NCBI GenBank assembly: GCA_030951045.1
Contig: JAUZQJ010000021.1
Location: 16,944-80,943 of the forward strand
Length of the DNA stretch: 64,000 nucleotides
Source of the DNA: Mariprofundus sp.
GTDB lineage: Bacteria > Pseudomonadota > Zetaproteobacteria > Mariprofundales > Mariprofundaceae
Direction of reading: 5' to 3'
In this document: positions 19,392 through 29,074 of the stretch, piece after piece
Layout of the letters: each line of letters starts with the position of its first letter
How positions within the stretch are numbered: position 1 is the first letter of the stretch
The notes under the pieces: model-generated
What the model saw: the letters and a program-made list of their open reading frames with translations, nothing else
The model's database searches: none
What the model was told of the DNA's origin: nothing
Made by a program: the position numbers and the translations under genes

Positions 19392-20207
19392 TTACCTCTT
19401 GAGTCTGTATTGAGCGAATAATTGCTGACAGGATATATCCGTGTCCAGGTAGAGTGATAGCAGCTCCAGCTCGGTAGCACTCATGTTGCCGTTCAGGATG
19501 GTATGATATGCATTTCCTGCCAGCAGGTTCAAGCGTGTGGTTAAAAACAGATGATCGAGTACCTGCTCACTGATGAGTGTGTGATGGACTGCAGGGCCTG
19601 CGATCATATAAGCACTGCGGTATCCGAATTCAATGAGCTGTTGTTTGAGCTGTTTACCTTCAACCTGATGATGTCCGGCGATCAGAACCGTCAGGCCTGA
19701 TGCTTTAAGCTGATTGACCTTCTCATCGTCTGCTTGCTTACTGGTGCAAACGATAACGCGCCGATCATTTAATTGCGCCAATGCCCGGACAGGGAGCTCC
19801 AGCGAGTTGGAGATGATTACGACATCTGGCTGTGGGTTTAGCCCCTGTTGCGCACGCCATGCAGTCAGGTCGCTATATTCAGGCGCTGTTCCCACCGGAA
19901 GCAAATCTTGAGCTTTACCTATAGCCAATTGCCTAAAATAACGAGCCGAGGTGATCATGACATCGGCTTGCGCTGCCAGCTCTTGATATAGTCGCCAATC
20001 TCGTTTGTTGGCAATGTTGTCGGGCACCATGAATTCGCCAGATTCGGCATCACGTAAAGCAATACGCCCATCGACGCTGCTAATATAATTGGCATACATA
20101 AATAGCTCTGATGGGGCTGCTATTTGATGTAAATTCAGCTTTAAATAGAGACCTTTAAGTGAACATTGCAGCTGAGTTTGTGGATGCAGTTGTAAAATAT
20201 CCGTCAT
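19392..20207 (-). CDS. RibD C-terminal (dihydrofolate-reductase-like) family protein
   Basis: A 271-residue protein of the RibD-C/DHFR-like fold. Its NADPH-binding features are MYANYISSVDGRIAL, the ITSARYFRQL segment and AGPAVHHTLI near the end of the core. RibD-C domains reduce the ribosyl side chain of the riboflavin precursor. Standing alone without the deaminase half, the protein could be a reductase on another pteridine or pyrimidine-like substrate. It is probably the first gene of the cluster with the ArsC-like and hydrolase genes. Confidence 0.82.
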   Translation of the reverse strand: MTDILQLHPQTQLQCSLKGLYLKLNLHQIAAPSELFMYANYISSVDGRIALRDAESGEFMVPDNIANKRDWRLYQELAAQADVMITSARYFRQLAIGKAQDLLPVGTAPEYSDLTAWRAQQGLNPQPDVVIISNSLELPVRALAQLNDRRVIVCTSKQADDEKVNQLKASGLTVLIAGHHQVEGKQLKQQLIEFGYRSAYMIAGPAVHHTLISEQVLDHLFLTTRLNLLAGNAYHTILNGNMSATELELLSLYLDTDISCQQLFAQYRLKR

Positions 20208-20370
20208 GGATGGAAATGATATACACTCACAAGAGAAATGTTAGCGGTGAGGCATGTCGTCTATGTCAGCGCGATAATTCCCCTGTCAGGTTGATAATGT
20301 CCACATGTCTTAATCATGCTGATGTTTGCAGACTGATCATGTTTCGATGTTCAAAGACAAGGAGATGATC

Positions 20371-20937
20371 ATGAAAAAAATATTATTTGGTTGTTCGATG
20401 ATGTTATGTGCAGCGCTGCCGTTCACTGCTGCTGCCGGGCCGCAAGAGCGAGGTATGTTGACCGGTGCGGCAGTTGGCGCGACAGCCGGTGCTTTGATTG
20501 GCTCACAGACCGATGAAACTGCAGAAGGAGCTATGATGGGCGCTATGTTTGGGGCATTTGCAGGTGCTCTGTTATCCAATGTGCATACCGCGCCAAGGCA
20601 TGCGCAAAGTCCACAACGCGTTGTTTACCCTGCATATCAATATCACCAGCGTGATCATTATAGAAATTCGATATATAGGGATCATCGTTATCAAGCGAAA
20701 CATAGAAGAGATCACAAACAGAGATATGAACAAACACGCCGCAGCCATACGTATCAATATGCCCGCTACAGTACAAACAGGAATCCGCACTATCATGGTA
20801 GATTTGATCACCATCAGAGCCGGATGATGAGGCCTTCAAGAGAGCATCGGCATGCAGAGGTGTATGCGAATGATCGATTGAGCAGGAGTGCGAACCGTTC
20901 AATTGGCCGGATTCAGCATTACGCGAGAGCAGATTAA
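20371..20937 (+). CDS. Exported glycine-zipper protein with His/Arg/Tyr-rich tail
   Basis: A 188-residue protein with a signal peptide (MKKILFGCSMMLCAALPFTAAA). A glycine-zipper segment follows (about residues 28-65, GAAVGATAGALIGSQ then GAMMGAMFGAFAGALL) and could insert in or span the outer membrane. The remaining 110 residues are strongly basic and rich in His, Arg, Tyr and Gln, probably disordered, and could bind metal or nucleic acid. The ATG at 20371 is 6 bases after AAGGAG. The function is not known. Confidence 0.8.
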   Translation: MKKILFGCSMMLCAALPFTAAAGPQERGMLTGAAVGATAGALIGSQTDETAEGAMMGAMFGAFAGALLSNVHTAPRHAQSPQRVVYPAYQYHQRDHYRNSIYRDHRYQAKHRRDHKQRYEQTRRSHTYQYARYSTNRNPHYHGRFDHHQSRMMRPSREHRHAEVYANDRLSRSANRSIGRIQHYARAD

Positions 20938-20986
20938 TATCGATTTGAAGCGAGGATTGAAGCTCGATAGAGGATAGATGGAATAA

Positions 20987-21028
20987 TCTCTGAATCGGGT
21001 TATTGAAAATGATAACCCGATTCAGAGA
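20987..21028. terminator. Bidirectional terminator hairpin
   Basis: A perfect 17-bp inverted repeat (TCTCTGAATCGGGTTAT and its complement) with an 8-base loop sits between the convergent glycine-zipper and aminotransferase genes. There is no long T-tract, but the position and stem length fit shared termination. Confidence 0.7.
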
Positions 21029-21041
21029 CTGGTTGCGTAGT

Positions 21042-22247
21042 TTAGTCGTTTAAACTGTTGGCGGCTTCAGAGATGCGGTTGACCGCATCCTCCAGGGTGT
21101 CCTGGCTAACTGCATAGGAGAAACGGATATGACCGGGGGAACCAAAGGCCGTGCCCGGCACCAGTGCAACACCTGCTTCTTCGAGTAACCATTCACAAAT
21201 GACCACATCGTCTGTCAGCGTGATGCCGGATGGCGTGGTTTTTCCAATCCAGGCTTCTACGGATGGAAATACATAAAAGGCACCATCAGGTGTGATGGCG
21301 TTCATGCCCGGAATAGCATTGATGGCTGCTACCAACCATGTGCGGCGGGTTTCGTAGGTGGCAACCATCTTGTCCAATTCATCGGTTGGCCCCTCAAGAG
21401 CTGCCAGAGCTGCCTTCTGTGCAATGGAATTCGGGTTGGATGTGCTCTGACCCTGAATTTTGGACATGGCTTTAATGATTAAGCTTGGCCCTGCACAAAA
21501 ACCAATGCGCCAGCCAGTCATGCAATAGGCTTTGGATACACCGCTTAGGGTTACGGTTTGATCTTTTAAGTCCGGGTTGACCTGTGCAAAGGTGGCAAAG
21601 GCTTTCCCATCAAAGAGAATTTTTTCATACATATCATCGGTAGCAACAATCAGTTCCGGATGTTTACGCACCACATTGCCAATGGCCTTCAATTCTTCTG
21701 CAGAATAGGCCATGCCGGTAGGGTTCGAGGGGGAGTTAAGGAACAGGATTTTGCAACGATGGCACAATACTTCATCCAGTTGTGCTGCGGTGATTTTAAA
21801 GCCGTCCGCCGCAGTGGTCTGTACAATGACAGGTGTGCCTTCCGCTAATTTTACCATATCCGGATAAGATACCCAGTAAGGCGCAGGGATAATTGCGCGC
21901 TCACCCGGATTCATAACGGCCATCAGCAGGTTATAAATACACTGTTTGCCGCCTGATGATACCAGGATATCGTCAGCGCTATATTCAAGATCATTATCAT
22001 GCTTGAACTTCGCGGCGACTGCTTTCCGTAGTTCAGGGATACCGGCAACTGCCGTGTAGCGGGTGAAACCGGTTTTGATAGCCTCAATGCCTGCCTCACG
22101 GGCTGCTTGTGGTGTTTCAAAATCCGGCTCTCCGACAGAGAGTGAAATCACACTTTTTCCCGCAGCGCGCATTTCGGCTGCTTTGGCAGTGATGGCCAGT
22201 GTGGCCGATGGTTTAATTTGTTGGACGCGAATAGATAGTCTTTTCAT
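21042..22247 (-). CDS. aspC: Pyridoxal-phosphate aspartate-type aminotransferase
   Basis: A 401-residue fold-type I aminotransferase of the Ib (Thermus/Rhizobium-like) aspartate group. It has SVGEPDFETP, the substrate loop with YTAVAGIPELR, the SGGKQCIYNL cofactor loop, and NSPSNPTG. The Schiff-base lysine is in SGVSKAYCMTGWRIG, with a C-terminal Arg in GHIRFSYA. It probably interconverts oxaloacetate and aspartate. Some members of this clade also act on prephenate, which cannot be excluded. Length and motifs are normal. Confidence 0.92.
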   Translation of the reverse strand: MKRLSIRVQQIKPSATLAITAKAAEMRAAGKSVISLSVGEPDFETPQAAREAGIEAIKTGFTRYTAVAGIPELRKAVAAKFKHDNDLEYSADDILVSSGGKQCIYNLLMAVMNPGERAIIPAPYWVSYPDMVKLAEGTPVIVQTTAADGFKITAAQLDEVLCHRCKILFLNSPSNPTGMAYSAEELKAIGNVVRKHPELIVATDDMYEKILFDGKAFATFAQVNPDLKDQTVTLSGVSKAYCMTGWRIGFCAGPSLIIKAMSKIQGQSTSNPNSIAQKAALAALEGPTDELDKMVATYETRRTWLVAAINAIPGMNAITPDGAFYVFPSVEAWIGKTTPSGITLTDDVVICEWLLEEAGVALVPGTAFGSPGHIRFSYAVSQDTLEDAVNRISEAANSLND

Positions 22248-22332
22248 GACTTTATTCTGCCATAGCGAAAAGAATGCTCAAGTGGAATGTGAAAAGAATG
22301 TTATTTATGCATATGTGTTTGATCAGGTTGCG

Positions 22333-24948
22333 TTACTCCTGTCTCCACAGAATTTGCGGTAGCGGGCTCTCCAGAAGCCAGCGACTTTGATCCGTATTGT
22401 TTTGTATGATCCCGGTCAAATCTGAATCTGAGTTTATGCTGGCTTTGCCTTGGAATGACTGTTCATGACTAAGCAAGGAGATGCCGGATATATCTGCTTT
22501 TTTTTCAAACACACGAAAGCGAAATTCTAGTTTTTTGTAAGCATAAGCGTGTGTTAAAGAAGGGGATTTAAAGCCCAAACGTACAGACAGAGATTCTGCC
22601 TTTTTGTGTTGTTTCCAGTTGCCACTATAGATCAAGATATCACCATTGCTTCGCCGCCATGTATCCTGCCAGTTACGCTCTGGAATCGTGCTTGTGATAA
22701 GACCCTTCAAAATGATATTGGCCTGCAGGGAGCCGCTGATATCCGCTTGCATCCAATCATTTAAGCCCTGAACCTGATCGAGTTGAATGTTCTGGCCCAG
22801 TATATCTCCTTGAATTTGCAAGCCATCAGGAGTAGGTGAGAATACAATCTGTTTGCTTGTGAGCGTACCGGCAGCAAAGGCACTCTGTAGTTTTTTTAGG
22901 GTCAACGCGCCTTGAGATAAGCTGTAGACACTGCGTATATTATGCCATTGATTATGTAATAGTGTTAATTCAGCCTGTTTGATCTCTCCGCGCAGATATA
23001 TTTGTAGCAGCGGAGAAGAGAGGGGGGGCAGGCTACTCCAATCCAGTGTGCCGCTGATGATATCAATATCGCCGCGTTGGCTGTCCTGGTTGAAGGAGCC
23101 CTGCAAGCTTGCTTTGCCAAATATGCCATCAACAAGCAGATGCTCGGAGCTGAAGGTGCCCTTGTCGATCTGTACTTCACCATCGCTATGCCAATCCTGG
23201 GTGCCGATATGTTGAAGTTGAAAGCTACCACGCAAATTGGCAGTCCAGTGCTGCGGTGCTTTCCAATGGCTGCTTCCGCTGCCTGTAAGCTGGCCGGTAA
23301 TATCCTGCATGCTGGCTGGAACGGCGATGGATTGTTTTTTAAGTGAGTCAAAATCCAATTTCAATGTCTCAATGCTCAGAGCATGTTGTTCTTTTTTTTC
23401 TGACCAGTTTAACCCTGTAATGCTCGATGCATCCAGCTGGCAACGGTTCATATTGATAGCAGAGGGTTTGTGATCAGATATTGTGATATCAACCTGACAA
23501 AGTGCAACTACATTGGCTGCTTTATTTCCCCATGGTTGATAGTTGATATGTGCTGGTGTCGCATCGATGTTTAGCTCCAGCGTTTTCTTTTTTTCATGCT
23601 GGTGAAGGTGTACAGAGCCTTGAATGCTGCCACTTGCTTGCAATACCGGTTTCAGCCCTAATGAAGATAGCAATAAATTACTTAATGGTTGCCATAGCAC
23701 ACTGTCACTATCATGGGTTTCAAGTTCCAGGTTTTTATCACCGTTTTCTTTTTGATCACTTAATACATTGATGGTGCCGGTCACGTTGGATGAGGAAATA
23801 TGCGACTTCGCATTCCATGTCGTTGTGCTACCGGAAAGCTCATACACATCCAGGTGTAATGGCGGTAAAGCAATGGTTTGGTCATCATACTGGAAGCTGG
23901 CGTCATTGAGCTCCAGAGCGGCCTGGCCTTGCCATGTTTTTTCATTCCATTGTAGCGATGCCATCAACTGAGTTGTGCCTGAAATGTCGCGGTGGAAGGT
24001 GACGCCCTTAGGGATAAATGGATGCCAGCGCATCAGTTCAATATTTTTAGCATCCAGCGTGGTGCTGCAGTTGTTGTGTTCACAAGAGCCGACAATAGCA
24101 ATGACCGCCTGCCCATCCAGATGAATGAAGCTATCTTTCCACTCCAGTTTACCATCACTCAGATGACTAAGTTTACCACGCAGTTTGACGGCCAACTTGT
24201 TCGGCTCGTTTTCGAGCATCATTTCACCGAATAGGGCCCATGTCTGATGTTTACTGATATCCATCGTGACCGAACCGGATAGATTGTTTCCTTCGCCTTC
24301 GATCCAGTGCATCAAGGAGGTTGGGGCAAAGGCACTCAGTTTTGCTACGGGTAAATTGGCCAGCTTTATTTTGCCAAAGCCACTCTCAATGTGGCCCTGA
24401 TGAAACAGGATTCGACCATGTCCACTGACAGCCTGTTTTTCTTTCTGGGCATTGAACTCCCACAGTGTTTCACGCTCTGTGCCGAGGCCCCTGAGTTCTA
24501 ATTGCAGATTGCTGAGCAGAGGGGTTCCATCAGGAGCTTCAACAGTGCTTCGAATAAGATGAATGCGTTCAACAGGTAGCCTTGAGATGAATGTTGCACT
24601 TAAATCTACAGCATTGGATTTAAGCTTGAAGAGAGCATCATGCATATCAAGTGTATCGACTTTAATTTGCCCCATTAGCAGGGGCAGTAGCCGAAGGCTT
24701 ATATTGATATGTTTGGCTTGAAGCTGAAAGTCCGGGTGATCAAGTTTTACCTGATCCAAGCGTAGCCCTATGCCATGCATAAATGTCACCGCAGTTTTTT
24801 CACTCTGCATGCTTGCATTGGCATAATGGCTCATATGCTCACTTAAGCGGGTATTGAGTGCGTCTGCATCCAGACGCACCCACAATAGAACGATCAGCGC
24901 CAATACAACTGCGCAGACTCCAATAGCCGTGCGCAGTTTAGCTGTCAT
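22333..24948 (-). CDS. AsmA-like inner-membrane-anchored periplasmic protein
   Basis: An 871-residue protein with an N-terminal membrane anchor (IGVCAVVLALIVLLWV, residues 9-24). A long beta-rich periplasmic region follows, with repeating patterns such as LDTLDMHDALF, SGSVTMD and LQASGSIQGSVHL. This is the look of AsmA/TamB-type proteins, which form lipid-binding grooves between the two membranes. The sequence is too divergent to name an orthologue. It lies 7 bases downstream of gatB on the same strand. Confidence 0.75.
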   Translation of the reverse strand: MTAKLRTAIGVCAVVLALIVLLWVRLDADALNTRLSEHMSHYANASMQSEKTAVTFMHGIGLRLDQVKLDHPDFQLQAKHINISLRLLPLLMGQIKVDTLDMHDALFKLKSNAVDLSATFISRLPVERIHLIRSTVEAPDGTPLLSNLQLELRGLGTERETLWEFNAQKEKQAVSGHGRILFHQGHIESGFGKIKLANLPVAKLSAFAPTSLMHWIEGEGNNLSGSVTMDISKHQTWALFGEMMLENEPNKLAVKLRGKLSHLSDGKLEWKDSFIHLDGQAVIAIVGSCEHNNCSTTLDAKNIELMRWHPFIPKGVTFHRDISGTTQLMASLQWNEKTWQGQAALELNDASFQYDDQTIALPPLHLDVYELSGSTTTWNAKSHISSSNVTGTINVLSDQKENGDKNLELETHDSDSVLWQPLSNLLLSSLGLKPVLQASGSIQGSVHLHQHEKKKTLELNIDATPAHINYQPWGNKAANVVALCQVDITISDHKPSAINMNRCQLDASSITGLNWSEKKEQHALSIETLKLDFDSLKKQSIAVPASMQDITGQLTGSGSSHWKAPQHWTANLRGSFQLQHIGTQDWHSDGEVQIDKGTFSSEHLLVDGIFGKASLQGSFNQDSQRGDIDIISGTLDWSSLPPLSSPLLQIYLRGEIKQAELTLLHNQWHNIRSVYSLSQGALTLKKLQSAFAAGTLTSKQIVFSPTPDGLQIQGDILGQNIQLDQVQGLNDWMQADISGSLQANIILKGLITSTIPERNWQDTWRRSNGDILIYSGNWKQHKKAESLSVRLGFKSPSLTHAYAYKKLEFRFRVFEKKADISGISLLSHEQSFQGKASINSDSDLTGIIQNNTDQSRWLLESPLPQILWRQE

Positions 24949-24955
24949 GAAGGTA

Positions 24956-26389
24956 TCAACCTTTGAGAAGTTCTGCTAAACGCTGATTGACCATGCCCGG
25001 ATTGGCTTTGCCGCGTGATGCTTTCATGACCTGACCAACAAAGAAGCCCATCAGTTTATCTTTTCCACCACGGTAACCTGCCACCTGATCCGGGTTGGCA
25101 GCCATCACTTCAAGAATGATTGTATCAATAGCACCGGTATCACTAACCTGCTTCAGTCCTTTGGCTTCAATAATGGCGTCGGCATCATCATCCGATTCCA
25201 TCATGTCATCGAGAATATCTTTGGCACTTTTCCCATTAATAGTGTTGTCTCCAACACGGTCGAGCAGGCCAGCCAAACGTTTGGCTGAAACGGGTGAATC
25301 AGCCAGATCTTTGCCAGCTTCCTTAAGGCGCCCAAGTAGTTCATTGGCCAGCCAGTTGGCACAGCGTTTCGGATCCGCCGGATGCGCTGCGACCAGAGAT
25401 TCATACCACACGGATATTTCACGCGTCTGGCTTAATACATCGGCATCATAGGAGGAGAGACCGTATTCGGTTTCAAAGCGTTTACGCAGCTCGCCGGGTA
25501 GTTCTGGCATGCCTGCTTTGATGGCATCAACTTCCTGTTGTGAAACACGCAGCGGTGGTAGGTCTGGCTCAGGGAAGTAGCGGTAATCATGGGCTTCTTC
25601 TTTGCTGCGCATGGAACGGGACTCAGATTTTACAGAGTCCCAGAGACGGGATTCCTGTATCACTTCGCCACCATCTTCAATGATTTCAATTTGTCGAACG
25701 ACTTCGAATTCAATGGCTTGTTTGATGAAACGGAAGGAGTTCATGTTTTTCATTTCAGTGCGTGTACCAAAAGGTTCTCCAGGGCGACGAACCGATACAT
25801 TGGCATCACAACGGAACTGACCTTTTTCCATGTCACCACCAGACACACCAAGAAAACGAATCAGTTGATGTAGCTGTTTGAGATAGGCGATGGCTTCATC
25901 AGCAGAGCGCATGTCCGGTTCGGAAACGATTTCCATCAATGGTACACCAGAGCGGTTCAGATCGATATGTGAGACGGCATCAAGCCCCTCATGCATCGAT
26001 TTGCCGGCATCTTCTTCCATGTGAATGCGTGTCACACCAAGACGTTTCTCACCACCATCTTTGGTAGGGATGTCGATATAACCACCTTCCACAATAGGCA
26101 CGGTAAACTGAGTGATTTGATAACCCTTGGGTAGATCCGGATAGAAATAGTTTTTACGATCAAATTTGGATTCTAGATTGATATGGGCATTGATCGCCAG
26201 ACCAGTCAGAATAGTTTTATCAACAGCTACGGTATTGAGTACTGGTAGCTGGCCGGGCATGCCAAGACAAACAGGGCATGTCTGCGTGTTTGGCTCAGCG
26301 CCAAAAACGGTGGAGCAGCCACAGAATGCTTTGGTGTCAGTATTAACCTGGCAATGAACCTCGAGTCCGATAACGGTTTCCCAACTCAT
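24956..26389 (-). CDS. gatB: Asp-tRNA(Asn)/Glu-tRNA(Gln) amidotransferase subunit B
   Basis: GatB activates misacylated Glu-tRNA(Gln) or Asp-tRNA(Asn) with ATP and binds the tRNA. The 477 residues include the opening WETVIGLEVHCQVNT, the zinc/metal region FCGCS...CPVCLGMPG, the kinase-domain block RIHMEEDAGKSMH, and the C-terminal tail domain ending NPGMVNQRLAELLKG. It overlaps gatA by 4 bases and completes a gatC-gatA-gatB operon. Confidence 0.97.
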   Translation of the reverse strand: MSWETVIGLEVHCQVNTDTKAFCGCSTVFGAEPNTQTCPVCLGMPGQLPVLNTVAVDKTILTGLAINAHINLESKFDRKNYFYPDLPKGYQITQFTVPIVEGGYIDIPTKDGGEKRLGVTRIHMEEDAGKSMHEGLDAVSHIDLNRSGVPLMEIVSEPDMRSADEAIAYLKQLHQLIRFLGVSGGDMEKGQFRCDANVSVRRPGEPFGTRTEMKNMNSFRFIKQAIEFEVVRQIEIIEDGGEVIQESRLWDSVKSESRSMRSKEEAHDYRYFPEPDLPPLRVSQQEVDAIKAGMPELPGELRKRFETEYGLSSYDADVLSQTREISVWYESLVAAHPADPKRCANWLANELLGRLKEAGKDLADSPVSAKRLAGLLDRVGDNTINGKSAKDILDDMMESDDDADAIIEAKGLKQVSDTGAIDTIILEVMAANPDQVAGYRGGKDKLMGFFVGQVMKASRGKANPGMVNQRLAELLKG

Positions 26390-27864
26390 GATTCACCTCC
26401 ATTCATATTAAACTCAGCAGGATGTTGATTGCTCCAGTCGGTTGCACCTTCATAAGCGGCAGCAGCAGCAAGCACCGTGTCTTCATGCCATGCGGGGCCG
26501 ATCCACTGCAGACCAACAGGTAAGTTGCTGGCGAAACCACACGGTTGCGACAGGCCGGGAAGCCCCGCCAGGTTGACTGCAATAGTGAAGATATCTGAGA
26601 GGTACATGGTTAATGGGTCATCTGTTTTTTCACCCAGTTTGAAGGCTGGAATAGGGGATGTCGGGGTGGCAATAACATCCACCTGTTCAAAGGCCTGAAT
26701 GAAGTCCTGTTGAATGAGGGTGCGTACTTTTTGGGCTTTGAGGTAATAGGCATCGTAATAACCGGACGAGAGTGTAAATGCACCGGTCAAGATGCGGCGT
26801 TTTACTTCAGAACCAAAACCTTCATCGCGGGAGCGTGTGTACATATCCAGCAAATCTTCCGGATTATCGCAGCGATGGCCGAAGCGCACACTGTCATAGC
26901 GGGATAGGTTGGCAGAAGCTTCAGACGGTGCAATAACATAATAGGCAGCTACAGCATGTTCGGTGTTTGGTAGGCTGATATCGATGATTTCAGCGCCGAG
27001 TTCTTCACATTTTTGCAATGCTGCTTCAACAGATTGACGTACTTCTGCATCCATACCATCAACAAAATACTCTTTTGGTTTACCAATCTTCAAGCCTTTC
27101 ATGTCCTGTGCTTCACATGCTGCGAGCCAGTCAATGGCCGGAGCATCGGATACGGATGTTGCATCGCCAGCGTCATGGCCGGAGATGGCTGCGGTGATCA
27201 TGGCACAGTCTTTAACATTGCCTGCCATTGGGCCAGCCTGATCAAGCGAAGAAGCAAAGGCGATGATGCCACGACGAGATACACGACCATAGGTTGGTTT
27301 AAGGCCGGTAATGCCTGTGAGAGCGGCGGGCTGACGAATGGATCCGCCAGTATCGGTGCCAAGGGCTGCAGGTGTGAGAGCTGCGGCAACAGAAGCGGCA
27401 GAGCCACCAGATGAACCACCGGGGATGCGCTCTGTGTCCCAAGGGTTGCGGCATGGACCAAAAGCAGATGTTTCATTGGATGATCCCATGGCGAACTCAT
27501 CCATATTGGTTTTACCCACCAGTACAGCACCGGCTTCTTTCAGTTTTGTGATGACATGAGCGTCATACGGGGCTTCAAAACCTTCAAGTATATTAGAGCA
27601 GCAGCGCGTAGGCCCGTCTTGCGTACAGAAAATATCTTTTACTGCAATCGGTAGGCCTTCCAGTGCACGTGCTCCATGTTCTTTGCGATAAGCATCGGAA
27701 GCGGCAGCTTGAGCGAGGACATGATTTGCATCAAGATGTACAAATGCGTTGAGTGTACTATTGAATGCTGCGATGCGATCAAGATAAAGCTGCGCAATTT
27801 CAACAGCAGTGGTTTCTCCGTTGTTTAAACGGTTTTGAATATCAGATAAAGAAGAGAATGGCAT
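26386..27864 (-). CDS. gatA: Asp-tRNA(Asn)/Glu-tRNA(Gln) amidotransferase subunit A
   Basis: GatA is the glutamine-hydrolysing amidase of the GatCAB complex. The 492-residue protein has the Ser-cisSer-Lys triad at Lys76, Ser151 and Ser175, with the amidase signature GGSSGGSAASVAAAL and GTDTGGSIRQPA. The spacing equals that of characterised GatA enzymes. Its ATG overlaps the gatC stop (TAATG) and its stop overlaps the gatB start, so the three subunits are translationally coupled. Confidence 0.97.
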   Translation of the reverse strand: MPFSSLSDIQNRLNNGETTAVEIAQLYLDRIAAFNSTLNAFVHLDANHVLAQAAASDAYRKEHGARALEGLPIAVKDIFCTQDGPTRCCSNILEGFEAPYDAHVITKLKEAGAVLVGKTNMDEFAMGSSNETSAFGPCRNPWDTERIPGGSSGGSAASVAAALTPAALGTDTGGSIRQPAALTGITGLKPTYGRVSRRGIIAFASSLDQAGPMAGNVKDCAMITAAISGHDAGDATSVSDAPAIDWLAACEAQDMKGLKIGKPKEYFVDGMDAEVRQSVEAALQKCEELGAEIIDISLPNTEHAVAAYYVIAPSEASANLSRYDSVRFGHRCDNPEDLLDMYTRSRDEGFGSEVKRRILTGAFTLSSGYYDAYYLKAQKVRTLIQQDFIQAFEQVDVIATPTSPIPAFKLGEKTDDPLTMYLSDIFTIAVNLAGLPGLSQPCGFASNLPVGLQWIGPAWHEDTVLAAAAAYEGATDWSNQHPAEFNMNGGES

Positions 27865-28142
27865 TATTCGATCACCTTCGGCACAACATAGAGGCCAGAT
27901 TCAATTTTAGGGGATGAAGCTTGCAGGTCATCACGACGGTTGCCGTTGGTTACGATGTTAGCGCGTAACGGCATAGCAGCATCATGGGGGTGGGCCGTTG
28001 GTTCAATGCCATCGGTATCCACCTTACTTAGCTGTTCAACATAACCAATAATATTGGCCAGTTGGGGGCCGAGTTCAGCCGCCTCATCATCAGTCAGGCG
28101 AATGCGGGAAAGCATGGCCACTTTTTTTACATCAATATCCAT
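27864..28142 (-). CDS. gatC: Asp-tRNA(Asn)/Glu-tRNA(Gln) amidotransferase subunit C
   Basis: A 92-residue protein with the GatC pattern: N-terminal VKKVAMLSRIRLTDDEAAEL, a central helix with IIGYVEQLSKVDTDGIEPT, and the C-terminal segment ending ESGLYVVPKVIE. It stabilises the GatA-GatB interface. It is the first gene of the operon and is divergent from aroK, with about 150 bases between them for both promoters. Confidence 0.96.
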   Translation of the reverse strand: MDIDVKKVAMLSRIRLTDDEAAELGPQLANIIGYVEQLSKVDTDGIEPTAHPHDAAMPLRANIVTNGNRRDDLQASSPKIESGLYVVPKVIE

Positions 28143-28295
28143 AGGGTTGCCTCATCATAAAATCGGAGCGAAGCATAGCCAGAAAAGAGCAGCGACTCCA
28201 CCCGTATGATATGGGGCGGCACGATATGGCCGGGATGAATAAATCCACATGCAGTCCTCTCTTGAATCTGTATGATGGCCGCGTGGGGGATAACT

Positions 28296-28853
28296 ATGCA
28301 TGATTTAATAGAGCAGAAAGCGCAGATTAATCCCGTATTGGTTGGCTTGATGGGGTCAGGAAAAAGCAGTATTGGCCGTCGTTTGGCAAAACACCTCAAG
28401 CTCGAATTGATAGATCTGGATCATTATATAGTTGAAAAAGATGGACGTTCCATTCCGGAAATCTTCGCGCAAGAGGGCGAACCTTTCTTCAGGCAGTTAG
28501 AAACAGCCTGTCTGCGTGAAGTGCTGGGGAAACCTGCGGTGATAGCTACCGGTGGTGGTGTGGTAATGTCGGAGGAGAACTGCCAGCTGTTAAAAGCACA
28601 TCCACCAGTCATCTGGTTGAAAGCCAGTCCCCGTTTTTTAGCGAGACGCATTCATGGTGATAGCAATCGCCCCTTGCTTGCTGGTGAACAAACAATGGCA
28701 GATACATTGAGCAAGTTACAAACGCTGGCTGATCAGCGTTATCCCTTATATGAAGCGTGCGCTGATTTTACCTTGCCACGCGGGGATATGAAAAAGCCTG
28801 AAGCGTTAAACGCGATTATTGTTTTTCTCAGTCACTGGCGTGGAGAGCATTGA
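28296..28853 (+). CDS. aroK: Shikimate kinase
   Basis: It phosphorylates shikimate at the 3-hydroxyl in aromatic amino acid synthesis. The 185-residue protein has the P-loop GLMGSGKSS, the shikimate-binding aspartate in LIDLDHYIV, GGG in ATGGGVVM, and the lid-domain arginine in NRPLL. The ATG at 28296 is preceded by GGGGGATAACT; a longer start at 28272 would add eight residues and is less likely. aroB does not follow, unlike in many proteobacteria. Confidence 0.95.
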   Translation: MHDLIEQKAQINPVLVGLMGSGKSSIGRRLAKHLKLELIDLDHYIVEKDGRSIPEIFAQEGEPFFRQLETACLREVLGKPAVIATGGGVVMSEENCQLLKAHPPVIWLKASPRFLARRIHGDSNRPLLAGEQTMADTLSKLQTLADQRYPLYEACADFTLPRGDMKKPEALNAIIVFLSHWRGEH

Positions 28854-29074
28854 TTTGCTTTGACTGCTGCCCCAAGTTGGAACATTAGAAAGATTGTCTG
28901 ATTGGCATAGTTGGTCTTGTTCGAAAAAGGGTGAATTGCTTCACGATGGGGTGTGTTGCATGCCTTCGAAATTTTAGATGATGATGTTTTAAGTTGTTTT
29001 GTCTGCTTTCTGTTGCCAACAAATGAGCAGTAGGTAGCTTGCCGCTCCCTTTTATATCTATATGGAGTGACCGA

